Shown here piece by piece: positions 1 to 10,303 of a DNA stretch of 64,000 nt. The notes beneath the pieces were generated by a model, which made no database searches, was not told the origin of the DNA, and saw nothing but the letters and a program-made list of their open reading frames with translations. Position 1 is the stretch's first letter. Each line of letters begins with the position of its first letter. A program made the translations under genes and the position numbers. The DNA is from Cruorifilaria tuberocauda (taxonomy: Eukaryota > Nematoda > Chromadorea > Rhabditida > Onchocercidae), in contig JABVXU010000168.1 of the NCBI GenBank assembly GCA_013365365.1, forward strand, positions 1-64,000. Reading direction: 5' to 3'.

Positions 1-42
1 AATGTACTAGGCAAGTTCGCTTTGGATTATTGAAGTAGCTTT
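1..42. repeat. Left arm of 42-bp inverted repeat
   Basis: Positions 1-42 are the exact reverse complement of 995-1036. The arm may extend further left, beyond the window edge. The right arm overlaps the end of the envelope-like frame, so the left arm is an inverted copy of element sequence, as produced by a nested or head-to-head rearrangement. Confidence 0.9.
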
Positions 43-994
43 AGCTACTGCAGAGTACTGTATCTCCCTGACCCACACATCCTCGAACAAGTGGATAACA
101 AACAATGAATAAAGTACTCGTACGGATGGCTAGGAATTAATTGTCAATCAGTGACAAACTATGTGTTAAGAAAGGAGAAATATTTTTATACGATGGTAGA
201 AGATCACTATCAGATCTTGATAATGTTGAGAACTGTACAGTCAAAAGTGGGAAATGTATAACAAATACCAGTATCATCCTGTGGGATGCTACAAATGCAA
301 CCAAACATTGCTTGTATCGAAGGAAAGAGATTTAATGCACAGAAATATACAAGTCATGTTCTCGTTGATGAACTACAGCAGATTTCGTGTTTGATGAACA
401 ATCGGAAAAACTTGCAGCAACGAATTATGGATTTGTGGAACCATACCGAATGGTAGGGGATATCATCGTTGATATGAACAATCGAACGAAGCGCAAGTTA
501 TAATCGTGATCAGGAAACCCAAGTACTTATGATGAACATTGTTCTACGGAAATATCGGATCCGGAAAATACGAAACTTCAATATATCTTTGACAAATTGC
601 AACGAAATTTTCAAGAGCAATATAAGGTAGTGTATCAATGACGCTGTCAAAATCGAAATAATTTACTCTCATTAACTGAATGGTTATCTCATAAAGATCC
701 GACATTAGCAGCAACTTTATTACTCTAAAGAAATAATATCATCGTTAAAAGAATGGACGGCAAATTGTTGGTTGCTCCTTGTAATTCTGGAAACATCACA
801 CAGAACACGGTTGAGTTCAAAGTGGTATAATAAGCAAATTTGAAATTGAAAGAATTAATGCGGAGTTAGAAGTATTGGCTGCCAAACTAGAAACCATCAA
901 GCCAATATCTCATCAACAAAGGATGGTAACTATCTGGGAGGAAATCAGTCAAATGGGAGAAGAGCTCGAGGAACAACTGGATGATGAAATCGGT

Positions 995-1036
995 AAAGCT
1001 ACTTCAATAATCCAAAGCGAACTTGCCTAGTACATT
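995..1036. repeat. Right arm of 42-bp inverted repeat
   Basis: Perfect reverse complement of 1-42. It contains the in-frame TAG that separates the acidic segment from the membrane-anchor segment of the envelope-like remnant. Confidence 0.9.
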
Positions 1037-1437
1037 GCAGTACATTGGCGCTTGATCATTGGAGGAGCTATTGTGATTATGCTATGGATTGTATTAATTA
1101 CTGTTAGATCAAAATGTCAATTGAATGTGTCTTTCTTATGTCCAAGCCTAGTACTAGAAGTGCAAATCAGGAGAAATTTGTCTCCATTCCTATGAGTTTA
1201 CTTACTAAGTAAAGCTCAACCTAACAAAAAAGAAGCCGAAATTCGCAATAAAAATACTTTAGACTACCAACCTCAATTCTTCGTTCACGATAATTTCCCC
1301 TTCTCTCGGGAACGTCGAGAATTTTATCGAGAATAGATTTTAATTATAAATAGTTCTAATCTTTATACTTATCACTTATTTGTAAAATGCAAAATATTTT
1401 TATACATCCGCCAGGTAATGTTATCATATTTTCCTAA

Positions 1438-1523
1438 TACATATGCCAGATATTTTATACGTCAGATATTCTCATCATACTGATACATACGCCAGATATT
1501 CTCATACACCAGATATACTCATC
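1438..1523 (+). repeat. Degenerate tandem repeat, about 20-bp unit
   Basis: Four imperfect copies of a unit resembling CATACGCCAGATATTCTCAT, differing by small substitutions and a short insertion. It lies inside the LTR-like segment. LTR regions commonly carry such promoter-proximal repeats, but no function is shown here. Confidence 0.75.
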
Positions 1524-1884
1524 GTAAATTGTTTATCCATCTCTAATTTTCTTGGGTCAAACTCCTTTAACGGCTCATCTGCATTCAGATCATCAAAGGT
1601 AAATGCCTGTCCTTATCAATCCTCTTAACGATCATCAAAAGATAATCTTCCCATCTCAGTAAATCCCCTCCTCCTTAGTTTATCTATAAAAAGCCATAGT
1701 AGTGATCGCAAGTCAATTTTTTTCCAGAGTTTTTGTTTTCACGAGAGTTTCCATCACTTCCAATCACAGTCTGTGTTTGTATGGGATGAGAATATCTGCT
1801 AGAGACGGCGCCATGAGAATGTTTTACATTTTAGAAGCAATGATTCATAGAAAAATAAAGATTCAAAAATAGTTAGAAATTAGT

Positions 1885-1902
1885 TTCGAGAAGTTTCTCG
1901 AA
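1885..1902. promoter_or_regulatory. Perfect four-unit heat-shock element
   Basis: The 18 bases read TTC-ga-GAA-gt-TTC-tc-GAA: four alternating pentamers with the exact 5-bp periodicity bound by heat-shock factor trimers. It lies 25 bp past the AATAAA of the LTR-like segment. Four perfectly phased units are unlikely by chance, but binding is not demonstrated. Confidence 0.5.
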
Positions 1903-2694
1903 AGAATTCAATACTTCAAAAAATATTGATATTCTCTAGCATTTTTCTTCAGAATTCCAATTTTCTACTGTTTTATATGAAGCCAGCTCTTTACAACTAA
2001 AATTGCTATTAACTGGTCTAAAAATAATTAACTTTTCAAAAGAATCCTTCAAAGGGGTTGCAAAATTACTGCAGAATCGAGCCCTAGAATTCCCGGAGAA
2101 AACAAGCAAGGTGTAATTAACAGAAACACTGATGCTACAGGAAAGTAATAATTGAACCTTATATTCTTATCTAATAAATAAGCGTTACAGAAAGTGGTAC
2201 ACATTTTCTGGCCAAAACAAATCAATCTGCATATGAGACATGAATATAAAAATTTTAATGGTATCTTTGTGAACAAATTTGAATAGGAAATTGCTCTTGT
2301 AAATCATTTGAAGAATTTTCATTACGAAGAAATTTCTACATGAAGATGTGAATTAGTGCAAACTGAAATTAGCCAAGCAGCAGATCAGCAGATGATTGAG
2401 CATCGTAGACCTCAAACTCATTGTATTTCATGACCATCATTATCTTAAAATCAGACTTGTAGTCGAGTCACTCGTGATAAGCAAAAATGTCACGAATATC
2501 TACAGTTGAAACTTAAATATTCAAATAAAAAACGTAAGTCATGAGACAAAAGCAGTATTAAAGAATTGAATGTTTAAAATGTACTTATTCCAATACGATT
2601 TCCTAGCGGTCTTAATTCTTTTTTTTCGAATTGTAGCATTTTTGTTTTTCAAAATTTTAATTTCTGGATTCTATTGGATAAATACGACGATAGG

Positions 2695-3753
2695 ATGCGA
2701 TTCACTTTATTTTCTTTAATTTACCTATTTATTGTCGAACAAGCGATCGGAAAAATTCTGAATAGGAAAATTTCAGTGCCCGATAACGATGCGACATTGC
2801 AGGTATTTCCAAATTCATACCTTCTTGTACTGTTTTTTATTGGTTTCCTGCCAATTATACTAATTATGACAATAAATTAATCAAACTTTTACTTCGTCGC
2901 TACTAAAATTATTTCAGCGAATATTATACAGATCGGGAACGCTATACACGAATTCAAAGCTGCCTGATTCCGAAACTAATTGGTGGATACCAGTACCAGG
3001 TATGAAATTTTAACGTTATTCAAAAATACCAATTTCAAGAACTTCCTTCCTGCTACTGTGAATTTCAGGTCAATCACTAAAAGCAACAGTAGTACGAACT
3101 TACAACAAAGAAACGAAAAAATACTATGCCACGTACAACTTTTTCCAAACAAATGCAAGGAGCCTATGTAGTAGAAACGTACGTATCAATCGAAGTCTAC
3201 CTCTTATTCCTTATTTATTTCATTTTTTGTTCAATCTTGTATACTAGTTGTATACTGATTATATAGCACTGAAATTACCAATCTATAATTAATAGGGAAA
3301 AATACTTTCACTTTTCTGAATTTAAACTATTCTTTTTTTGCAGAGAGTGTCATTAAACAGTTTGAAAACATGCGAATTGGAAACTCCAGTAACGCAACAT
3401 CAGGTTATTTGATATTACATAACTTCTTGGAAGCAAAAATGAAAAAAAAAATCATAAATTTCTTCCTCCCTTCTATAAGGTTTTTCAGTAATTGAGTTAA
3501 TAGCTTTTGAAGTATCAGAGCTTCAAAATTCAACTCTTAACTTTAAATTTCTCTGGAAAGCTTAACCCTCTCTTACGTTTTTGATTTCTTGAAGACAGCT
3601 ACGTAACGCTTGAGTTTTTTTGAATAGGAATGCAACCTAATGTTCGCATGGACTGAAGATGATTGGGAGACAGTAGAGATCGAAGGCACATGCGATATCA
3701 AGCTGACAGCAAAGAATCAGGTCGATAACAAGAAAGCATTTCGAAACAATTGA
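2695..3753 (+). CDS. Small secreted protein, unknown function
   Basis: A five-exon model encodes 161 residues: 2695-2802, 2918-2999, 3069-3178, 3344-3403 and 3628-3753. All introns are GT-AG and all phases match. ATG 2695 is chosen over the upstream in-frame ATG at 2674 because it places a hydrophobic signal peptide (MRFTLFSLIYLFIVEQAIG) right at the N-terminus. The mature part of about 140 residues is polar with few Cys: one in exon 3 (...SLCSR), one in exon 4 (KTCELE) and two in exon 5 (ECNLMF, GTCDIKL), so two disulphides are possible. It contains a Tyr-rich patch (KYYATYNFF) and a Trp-containing acidic segment (WTEDDWETVE). An AATAAA at 3856-3861 is a plausible poly(A) signal. I do not recognise the family; the layout resembles the small secreted proteins that parasitic nematodes release, which is inference only. 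Confidence 0.7.
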
Positions 3754-3855
3754 ATGTTTTATTAATAATGAAAAGGACAATATATATTATTTCTTAACAT
3801 TACTACTTCCACAAAACATTGTTTTGTTGTGCACATACATGCATATTTTGGAAAA

Positions 3856-3861
3856 AATAAA
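3856..3861 (+). promoter_or_regulatory. Poly(A) signal AATAAA
   Basis: Canonical AATAAA 103 bp after the stop codon of the small secreted-protein gene, a normal 3' UTR length for a nematode. Confidence 0.5.
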
Positions 3862-3869
3862 GATCTTGT

Positions 3870-5100
3870 CTACCAGTACCATGTTACTGTTTCTTCCAAT
3901 TCTGACAAGCGTTAGCAACTTTTTCATAGAATAAAGTACTAGGGAAAACTGTTGAAATCTATATATTATAAATCTATTTTATCATATCAATAATTTAAGC
4001 TCCTTTGAAAATGGCAAAATTTTCACAATATAGTAATTAAATGTCATTTGTTGTTCCAGGGTTTTTAAATTCATATTCGAAAATTTTACAAAAATGTCTG
4101 CATGTGAAATCAAAACATAATATTCCAGGTTGAAAAAAAACGTTGTTAGTTTTATCAAAATAATAACAGCACAGGAATAAACATCACTCCATACTTTACT
4201 GCCTCAATTCTTCCATTTGCACAAAGCGTATCTAACGTTATGCTGTAAAGGTGCCAATGTGATAACACACGTTTCAACATGATACCTCAACATATCGTTG
4301 AATAAATTATTTGTATCTTCTTGCACTGACTTTACTGAATGGGTAAGATGTATGTTGCACGTACGAAATAAGCCTACCGTATGCTATCTACCGAAATTAT
4401 CAGACTTTCATGCAGCTATTGCACGTACTTCCAAATAAAATCTTTGAAGTATTCATTTGTTTCCTATTGCGGCCGGTAAAATCTTTTCTTTTATGGAAGA
4501 AATCTTGTATTACAAAGCTTGAAGAAAAATATTTTAATTAAAGATGTGGTAGTAAGCATTATCCATAAAATGATAGAGGGTACAGGTCGTAGATAACAGG
4601 TCTCCAATAGCAAAGTACACAATAATCGACTTATTCCCTCATTCTTTATAGGGTTGAAACAATCACATTTATTATTGCAATCAGTCGAATATTCCCATTC
4701 CGATAGTTGCATTAAAAATTAAGTGTACGTATTATAATGTGTAAAGCTGATATGAAATAAACAATTGGAACTCATTCACATTTCTGCAACACCACATCAA
4801 GCTTGACCAAACAGTTCTGAATAACAAAAAAAGTATGCAACGGGAATGCAACAGTTCTCGAAATCGGGATAATAGTTGGTGATAACATAGATAGACAAGA
4901 GAATAGGAAGGTAGTTATTGTTGATAACTGCTTATGGAATGAAATTTATAGCTTCTGCAATAAGAATCACGTGTAAGAATGATTAGTCCGAATGCGAACT
5001 AAATGTTTTCAGAAATTTTCAAAATATTCACACGGAAGATTAGAACTGAAAAAAATATTACAGAAGGAGGAAGTGTTGTACAGGATAAAATAATTGTTTT
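3870..5100. other. Intergenic spacer, nothing recognised
   Basis: AT-rich sequence with stops in all frames. I see no coding exons, RNA genes or notable repeats. It presumably contains the promoter of the downstream EHS-1 gene. Confidence 0.5.
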
Positions 5101-5144
5101 TCAGGTACTTCAAAGCTTATCCAAATCTAATTAGGTATTAAGCG

Positions 5145-8100
5145 ATGGATATCTCAATAACTGCGATTTCACAACCGTATACTTACATTTATGAAAATTT
5201 GTACAAAGAGGTTTGCTTTGATTGTCAGCCAATTATGTCCAACGTAAATCTGGTGCAGGAAAAGCTGATGTGACAGTCTGGAAAATCGTTTTAATTTGTA
5301 TATCTCATGTAGGTGGCCATCCGATTAATCATGATCGACCATTGACCGCAGTCAATTACTTGATTATAAGTTGGTAATAATTTTTATGTATTTTAGTTAA
5401 TAATTGAATCGAAATGTTTCAGATGAATATGAGAGGAAAAGATATGGTGCCTGCACAAGAAGCGGCAGCATTTTTGAAACGGTCCAACTTGAGTGTTACA
5501 ACTTTAGGCCAGGTATTCATCTTCTGAGCCAGTTTGGAAATATACGAACGCTACAATTGCAGTGCTTTATTACATAGATTTTTAAGAAACTTCGGAAAAG
5601 CAAGAATTGTTTGAGGAAGAGATAGCAGAACATATTAGAGGTTCTGACATTGTTTTTCGATTTAAATTTTAAATATCCTCCAAAACAATAGCCACGAACC
5701 TAAAAAACAGAATATTTTTTATTCGATTTTTTTTTCTTCGATTTTTATTCAGATCTGGGAATTGGCTGATCACAGTCGAAAGGGATGCTTGGATAAAACT
5801 GGTGCTTTTATTGCATTCAAATTGGTGGCAGCTTCTCAACAAGGACGGCCAATCTCATGGAATTCTTTGTTGCTTAAGCTAGATCCTCCATCCTTTGCAT
5901 CTAGATCCGCTACGCCATCTATGCCTAATTTTGGTGCCATTTCAGCCAATGAGAGCTGGGCAATCACTCCAATAGATCAAGCGAAATATGATTCAATTTT
6001 TGATGGTTTGAATCCAGTTGAAGGGAAAGTTCTTGGAAATAAGGTAAGCGTATTTTTGACAGAAGGTTCATATGATGTCAATGCAGTCATTATAAAATTT
6101 CTAATATGAATCACGGCTCCATGTTCTTTATAAGAAAATCAAGGTGCACTTCTTGGTAATAATAATTGATGTTGTAGCAGCGTTATTAGACATTGTGTAT
6201 TTCATTTAATTTCGTTTTTTTTTTTGTTTTCATTGTACAGATTTATAAAGGATTTATACAAAATGCATTAGTCTTTTCTAATCAATTTTCACCGAAGTTC
6301 AGCTCCAATTTTTTATCATGAGCTATTTTCAGGTACGCCCTGTATTACTGAATTCAGGACTTCCAAGTACATCACTGGCAAGAATATGGGAACTGGCAGA
6401 CATAGATAAGGTTAATGGAGGATATACTTAAAAGAACTTGATATTCTTCCAACACTTGTACATTTGCTAGTATATGTTAATGTCTCACTCTTATTGAGGC
6501 TGATACAGTTTATTAAATGAGGTTTATATCATCAACTTTATTAAAATAGTTGATTGATAATGATCCTCAAGGAATGATTTTTTTTTTTGGATGCAATCAC
6601 ATTGAAAATTCATCATCTTTTTCAGTTTTTTCACGGTCATCTTATTCACATCTACCGTTAAGATGTAAAGATATGGTGCTTTAAAATTATGCTTGCTTTG
6701 ATTTCTCTGCAGGATGGCAAGCTTGATCGCATTGAAATGTCTGTTGCACTGCATTTAGTTTATTGTGCACTGCAAGGAGAACCAGTACCAAGTGTCCTAC
6801 CATCATCTTTAATTCATCCATCAAAACGTCAACTTGTACAATTTTCCTCAAGTATTCCTCCGGTTCCAGTGTCTCGTAAGATTCCTTAAATATTAAAATA
6901 TAATGTGTGCCAACACTATCATTGTTTGAACGTGAAAAAATTACAAAAAAATGTTTTCAATTCTTAGCAAAATTTTTATCCAGAATGTAGTGGTCGCCAA
7001 AGAACCGGCTCAGTGGTATCCTTGGAAAATTCTGAACAGCCAACGTCAGAATCGGAAAGAGTGCGATCACAAAGTGTCCAGCCAACAAGTGCTACTACAC
7101 CAACTTTTTTGGTTAGTTTTATATCTTTGGAAGGTTTTTTGAATTCAACTAATTTATAAGTGATTCGTTTGTAATTTTTATACTTCGTTGCAGCCAGCAG
7201 AACTATCATTATCACCTGCTGCAGCATGGCCAGTGCAATCAGCTTCTTATGAGTCTGATTTCCAGCAGGTATTTTTATAATTCATAATATAGCATGGACA
7301 TTTCTTTTCAGTGTTTGTAACTTTTCGTTCCATTTTTAATGCTTTAGTTTTTATTAATCTAATTTCAACCGTTGCTTTGATTCGAACTCTATTCGGTAAA
7401 TGCCGTTCCTTGCAGTGACAGGCTTATAATTCATTTTGCAGTGTTTCTCTTTGCGGAATTTATAGTTTATTTAAATTATTCTGCTATGATATTGTAGGCG
7501 GATTCTGACCAGGATGGATTTGTTTCGGGTGCGGATGTTCGTGATATTTTACTTGCGACAGGTATACAACAGAATACGCTGGCATTACTTTGGTCGCTTG
7601 TGGATCTGAAGAAGAATGGAATGCTGAATTTAGAACAGTTTGCTTTGATGTAATTTTACTTAATTTTGCTAGTCGAAAAAACGATCAAATTTCTCAACCG
7701 TGTATATGCTATAGTGAATTCCGTGAAAACTCTTTTCAGCATGCATTTAATTGAAAATCATAAACGAGGAAGACCGATACCGTTTGCGCTACCACGAAAT
7801 TTGATACCACCTTCTTTTCGAACAGTTGAAGCCTCTGCAGCCGGTGTAACTATCGGATATACCGTGGTAGCTTATTTTGCAAAGTTGTTTTCAACATGAT
7901 GTGATTATTGTCTCTCCAGAATTAATTTGATGAAAATTCTCAACTGGTGAAGCTTTCTTCTTAACGTTTGATGTCACAACCAAAGGATCTGTCTTATGGA
8001 AAGTAGTGAAGCAATTCCATCTTTAATAATTCCTTCATGAAAAAAAAAAAATTTTAATTGCAACAGAATACAGTACCAACTGGAAACGAGGAATTGGATG

Positions 8101-10303
8101 CACTGTTGCGTGAAGTTGAAAAGTTGATTCTGGATCGTCGAGAAGCAGATCAGGAAATCGTTCAACTTGAAGCTGACATGACCGTGAAGAACAGTGAAAT
8201 CAAAAATTTGAAAGTAAACTCAAATAATTCTGTGTGGTAAAATTAAATGAGAAAAAGGGAAGAATACAAAATGTTCTAAGTTTTTCTATTGCAGATTGAA
8301 TTAACAACATTAGAAAACACGGTAACACAGTTAGAAAAACAGAAAGGTGAAGCGGAAAAACGACTGGAAGCGCTTGATTCACAGATTGCACAACTGGGGC
8401 GAAATGTGGAGCAGTCTGGGGAAAAAGTTAAAGAGGAGGAAAAGAGGCTTAGCGAACTTCATTCGCAAAATGTTCAAAATGGAGGAGATAAGACTGTAAG
8501 TATTATTTGGTTCAGCTATATATGTGTGAAGGTATTAATATTTTTGTTTGTAATCTTCATTTAAGATTGATAACAATTAACGTTTATAATCCATTCTAAA
8601 GTGTCGTTTTTCTTTTCTGATCAAGCAGAAGAAAAAAAAGAGTCAAAAGTCTCAGGAAAGAAGACTTCTAACTATTCAGTATTTTCTTCAGCATTCGTTG
8701 TAGTTAAAGAAGAATATAAAAAGCAGATTTTTTCGAGAAATAATTTTCATTCATTATTATTTAAATGATTAGTTAGATTCTGCGTGATTTAAGGACAACT
8801 TTATTTTTCTAATAATTAAAAAGTAGAATATAAACTTTTTCGTTCGTTTTATCAAGAGATACCAATGTTAAAGGCTTAACGCTTAAGAAGAAGCATTCCA
8901 TAATTTTAATTTTTCTTCATTTAGGCAAATGAAGAATTGATACATGTACAGCGAGAAGTTCATTCTTTGGAAGAAGAAAAAAAAACTCTGTCTGTCACAC
9001 TTTCACAATATAATACTATTATCGAAAAAGCATCGTTGGAACTTACGAAAGTTTGTTTTGTTTTTTGGGTATATTGTTGCTTTGAAACTGTTTGCTGAAT
9101 ACAATTTCTTTTATTTCCTATTCAACAGAACTTTTTCTTCAATTTGAGAGCTCGTAATTGCATATTGAATGCTTTCCTTCGCTAATTTAGGCAAAAACAT
9201 GTTTAATGTTGATATTGCTTAGTTGCGTAGTGTTAGCTTTACTTTTTGGATGTATATTATAAAAACGTATATTTTTCGGAAATCAATACAGTCCATAATT
9301 CTGTTTTTTTCAGCTTGAAAGAAGGTTTGCGAATACTGAAGAGATAACAAAACGTATCGAAAACGAAAATGAGAAATTAAAAAAGACCACAGAACGTCTC
9401 ACTCAGTTAATAGAAAGTAGTGATACCGAAGCACTTAATAAAGAAAAAGAAGAACTTTTTGCTCTACTCGCGGAAATTTCTCCGGTAATTGTGATTTTTT
9501 AAGTCGGAAAGAAAGTTTTTTTTAAGGCAAGGATGCTGGAAATTATGCTGATAAGTTCTTGTTTTGTAAGCTGGAAAAAAGGAGTTAATGCGGATTTTCT
9601 GATTCTTTTCCAGTTTTTGAAGGGATGATCCAGACGGTTGATCAAGCAACAAAAATGGTAGATTCTGGAAGTAAGGATATCGATAATCCAGCCAAGTTCA
9701 TTCATTAGGCAAAACATTATCTTTCAGGTAGTCGGAAATCAAAATTCTGACCTTTCTGCAGATCTTTTCGCAGTAGCGACTCGACCAGGTTTTATTTTCC
9801 TACTCTTCTCATTTGAGGTATTTATTCCAATATGTGATAATCTAAAGTTACTAGGAGTCAAAAACAATTCATTTCCTTAAATGTACTTTGTAGGTATTGG
9901 GTTTGAAACTGATCCATTTGCGGGCACGATTAACTCATCATTTGCAAATTTCGATGCTTTCTCGGGTAAAGATCCATTCGATTTGGATGCGGATAACACA
10001 AAATCTCCATCGAGTACCGCTATATCTGCAAAAGCACCACCACCACGACCCGCACCACCGAAATCATTGAAAACTGCTGCAGAATCGGATCCGTTTTCTG
10101 GCACGTAAGTAATATATTTAATAGAAAGATGATTTCTTGTAATCTTCTAGATTTCTCCCCTTTGCGCATCTTTAATAGTTGCCGCTCTTATTCTTATGTT
10201 CAGTTTTTCCAGAGATCCATTTGCCGGAAGTGGATCAGCAGTCATTGCAACAAAAGATCAGTTTGCAGATTTCGCTAACTTTGACGCCTTTACAAAATCC
10301 TAA
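5145..10303 (+). CDS. ehs-1: EPS15/EHS-1 endocytic scaffold (three EH domains)
   Basis: Clathrin-adaptor scaffold acting at the plasma membrane in endocytosis and synaptic vesicle recycling. Exons: 5145-5210, 5423-5512, 5753-6043, 6333-6410, 6713-6875, 6984-7111, 7194-7268, 7498-7649, 7740-7845, 8067-8213, 8295-8495, 8925-9050, 9314-9484, 9728-9788, 9894-10104 and 10213-10303; about 718 residues, all phases compatible. EH1 spans about residues 14-100 (IWELADHSRKG), EH2 about 120-210 with a canonical EF loop (DIDKDGKLDRIE), EH3 about 290-375 (DSDQDGFV, ALLWSLVDL). A long coiled coil (about 383-598) follows, as expected for dimerisation. The tail has four DPF motifs for AP-2 binding and a proline run (APPPRPAPPK) that could bind SH3 domains such as intersectin's. 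No ubiquitin-interacting motif is visible. A TTTTTCAG at 5097-5104, 40 bp before ATG, suggests spliced-leader trans-splicing. The exon 9/10 junction has an alternative (7843/8074), and a microexon may lie at 9485-9727. Confidence 0.93.

Larger units (their letters stand above)
1..1200 (+). pseudogene. Decayed retroelement envelope-glycoprotein-like remnant
   Basis: A relic of an envelope-like reading frame. An open stretch at 141-335 is rich in Cys and N-x-S/T sequons, as in an ectodomain fragment. From about 840 an open frame encodes an acidic, helical, Glu-rich segment that ends at an in-frame TAG (1028-1030). Beyond that stop the same frame encodes a strongly hydrophobic stretch of about 18 residues (about 1051-1107) followed by Arg-Ser-Lys-Cys, as in a C-terminal membrane anchor with a short cytoplasmic tail. 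Between these parts the frame is broken by several stops and shifts, so no intact protein is encoded. Env-like frames of this type occur in nematode BEL/Pao and Gypsy-class LTR elements; the exact class is inferred, and no pol or gag is visible because the window begins here. The LTR-like sequence immediately downstream supports the retroelement call. Confidence 0.5.
1230..1905 (+). mobile_element. LTR-like segment with TATA box and poly(A) signal
   Basis: Directly downstream of the envelope-like remnant is non-coding sequence with the signals expected in an LTR. These are a TATA box (TATAAA, 1685-1690), an AATAAA about 165 bp further on (1854-1859), and an internal short tandem repeat (1438-1523). 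A purine-rich AAAAAAGAAG tract just before it (around 1228) could be a polypurine primer. No second LTR copy is present in the window, so the boundaries are approximate and the call is an inference from position and signals. Confidence 0.4.
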
